From Gammaproteobacteria bacterium (GTDB lineage: Bacteria; Pseudomonadota; Gammaproteobacteria; Steroidobacterales; Steroidobacteraceae), in the NCBI GenBank assembly GCA_029857655.1, contig JAOUGR010000109.1, positions 1 to 6,938 of the forward strand: a stretch of DNA of 6,938 bases, read 5' to 3'. The translations under genes and the position numbers were made by a program. Below are positions 6,250 to 6,938 of this stretch, in pieces (the stretch's first letter is position 1; each line of letters opens with the position of its first letter). The notes beneath the pieces were generated by a model. That model did no database searches and was not told where the DNA came from. It saw nothing but the letters and a program-made list of their open reading frames with translations.

Positions 6250-6300
6250 GGACGGATTCCGCCCGCCTCTCGGGCGAGATCAGCTACGACCCTTCCGTCC
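6250..6300 (-). promoter_or_regulatory. Nested inverted repeats in the VOC leader
   Basis: On the minus strand GGACGGA (6300-6294) pairs perfectly with TCCGTCC (6256-6250). This pair encloses a second perfect stem, CGCCCG with CGGGCG (6276-6260), around a 5-nt AGAGG loop. A small GTGAC-CT-GTCAC repeat follows immediately (about 6251-6240). The nested structure ends about 17 nt before the VOC ribosome binding site. No T-run follows, so it is not a simple terminator. It could be an mRNA leader structure, a protein-binding site, or a remnant of the decayed region next to it. Inner loop AGAGG resembles a Shine-Dalgarno core, but it has no start codon at the right distance. Confidence 0.35.
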
Positions 6301-6513
6301 CGCGCTCGATTCAGACCAGATCATCGGTGCGGGAAATATACATCCGCAGGATGCCACGACGTTGAGTCCACAACCTACCGAATCCTCCCCGCAGGCCTCC
6401 TGCACCGACTCGCGCGCACCAACCAACGTTGCGTTCATCGCCACCGGTATCAGGTGGGTTAGGTATGTGACGGCGCGGATGATCCCCGACATCGGTGCGA
6501 GCCGATATTTCAT
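6280..6513 (-). pseudogene. Short ORF resembling a decayed gene start, unrecognised
   Basis: A 77-codon frame starts at an ATG with GGAG 9 nt upstream. Its first 30 residues (MKYRLAPMSGIIRAV, then a moderately hydrophobic stretch to about 33) read like the start of a small membrane-anchored protein, with weak resemblance to bacterial PH-domain (bPH) membrane proteins. After that the frame turns into Cys-, Ser- and Gly-rich sequence (about 40-77) that looks non-coding, and I found no convincing continuation in the other two frames. It therefore looks like a broken gene, but a chance ORF in GC-rich DNA or a real orphan protein is possible. It lies in a stretch (6225-6559) that holds no other gene, on either strand, that I can support. 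Confidence 0.25.
6335..6340 (-). promoter_or_regulatory. Possible -10 element upstream of the VOC gene
   Basis: TATATT on the minus strand is the most AT-rich hexamer in this GC-rich region. If used, transcription would begin near 6328 and give a leader of about 107 nt containing the nested hairpins. No good -35 hexamer is visible at 16-18 nt, so this is weak. Confidence 0.18.
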
Positions 6514-6559
6514 GATGCAAGGCTCCAAGGCCGATTCCGTCGCTGAACCCGCTGGTGAG

Positions 6560-6715
6560 TCACTGAAATTCCCTGCCATTGCGCCTTATCCATCCAGCCG
6601 GATGCCGGCCATCAGGATCATGGTGAGTCCAATGAACCACTCCGCCTTTCTCATTCCACTCGTATTCACCTCGGAATGAAATGACATCCCCTTCGTTCAA
6701 GTCATTGTAGATCCT
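6560..6715 (-). pseudogene. C-terminal fragment of a DUF3465 family protein
   Basis: A reading frame without a usual start encodes a convincing family C-terminus: NDLNEGDVISFRGEYEWN, then EKGGVVHWTHHDPDGRHP, then AGWIRRNGREFQ and a TGA at 6562-6560. The GEYEWN, KGG-VVHWTHHDP, GRH-x2-GW and terminal Gln pattern is, from memory, the hallmark of DUF3465, a small conserved protein of unknown function of roughly 130-150 residues. Only about 50 residues remain. Upstream of about 6715 the frame runs antiparallel in phase to the racemase coding sequence and shows no family features, so the N-terminal two thirds are missing. The only possible start is a TTG at 6700, which would give 46 residues directly after the racemase stop. 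I read this as a 5'-truncated relic, most likely from a deletion that joined it to the racemase end. A leaky short peptide cannot be excluded. Confidence 0.72.
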
Positions 6716-6938
6716 GACCGGCCACAGCCTTTTGAAGCGCAGCGCGGGCGAGCAGGCGAGTCGAGTCCAGCGTTGGCAGGGCGGAGTTCTGGTCGTTGAT
6801 GATCAATGGGATTTCCGTGCACCCAAGAATGACAGCCTCGCAGCCCTGGGCTTGAAGGCCGCGGATCACCTCCTGGAAGTAGGCGACGCTCGCCCGCTTG
6901 AAGGCGCCGTAGACCAATTCGTCCATGATGATGCGGCT
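6702..6938 (-). CDS. Aspartate/glutamate racemase family protein, 3' part only
   Basis: The C-terminal 78 residues of a gene that continues beyond the right edge of the window. The frame is open to the last base: SRIIMDELVYGAFKRAS at the edge is the family's conserved IIxDELVYG segment, so the ATG at 6926 is internal and not the start. GCEAVILGCTEIPLII contains the second catalytic cysteine (Cys 40 of the visible part), which acts with a partner cysteine outside the window in cofactor-independent 1,1-proton transfer that racemises aspartate or glutamate. The family is close to 230 residues, so roughly two thirds is missing from view. The end, STRLLARAALQKAVAG, matches the usual last helix, after which only a few extra residues (QDLQ) precede the TGA; these may stem from fusion to the DUF3465 fragment. 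Substrate specificity cannot be told from this part. Confidence 0.9.
   Translation of the reverse strand, partial: SRIIMDELVYGAFKRASVAYFQEVIRGLQAQGCEAVILGCTEIPLIINDQNSALPTLDSTRLLARAALQKAVAGQDLQ

Noticed and set aside
6362..6679. A 105-codon plus-strand frame over the gene-poor region
   Set aside because: It runs antisense to the recognisable DUF3465 fragment, has no clear ribosome binding site, and its protein has no family features.

Overview
The window is GC-rich DNA from what looks like a free-living Pseudomonadota species, probably a gammaproteobacterium; this rests on base composition, dense packing, the use of GTG and TTG starts, and the mix of protein families. No gene settles the taxonomy. 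Every gene I can support lies on the minus strand, so transcription runs from high to low coordinates. I see no rRNA, tRNA, CRISPR array, IS element, phage gene or integrase.

In transcription order: (1) the 3' end of an aspartate/glutamate racemase that enters from beyond the right edge (6702-6938). (2) A stretch of about 480 bases with no intact gene. It holds a 5'-truncated DUF3465 fragment (about 6560-6715) and a short ORF that looks like a gene start that decays (6280-6513). It ends in a strongly structured segment (6250-6300). (3) A tight pair: a VOC/glyoxalase-fold protein (5835-6221) and a four-cysteine zinc-ribbon protein (5551-5823), closely followed by a small two-helix membrane protein (5218-5535). 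(4) A DUF924 protein (4548-5150), followed by a small hairpin. (5) A compact run: beta-carbonic anhydrase (3832-4461), a COG4705-type multi-pass membrane protein (3046-3804), a PLP-dependent serine/threonine dehydratase-like enzyme (2056-3033) and a secreted TPR protein with a C-terminal DUF4440/SnoaL-like domain (37-2007). The gaps within this last run are 27, 12 and 48 nt, so co-transcription is plausible.

The genes do not form one obvious pathway. They are mostly housekeeping or accessory single-function genes (bicarbonate supply, amino-acid deamination or racemisation, small-molecule binding) with several conserved but uncharacterised families. The points most worth a second look are the gene-decay scar between the racemase and the VOC gene, which reveals a clear DUF3465 C-terminus; the structured leader before the VOC gene; the strict four-fold internal repeat in the COG4705 protein; and two nine-codon ORFs whose stop codons overlap the non-ATG starts of the COG4705 and TPR genes. 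I do not see convincing evidence of a new multi-gene system.
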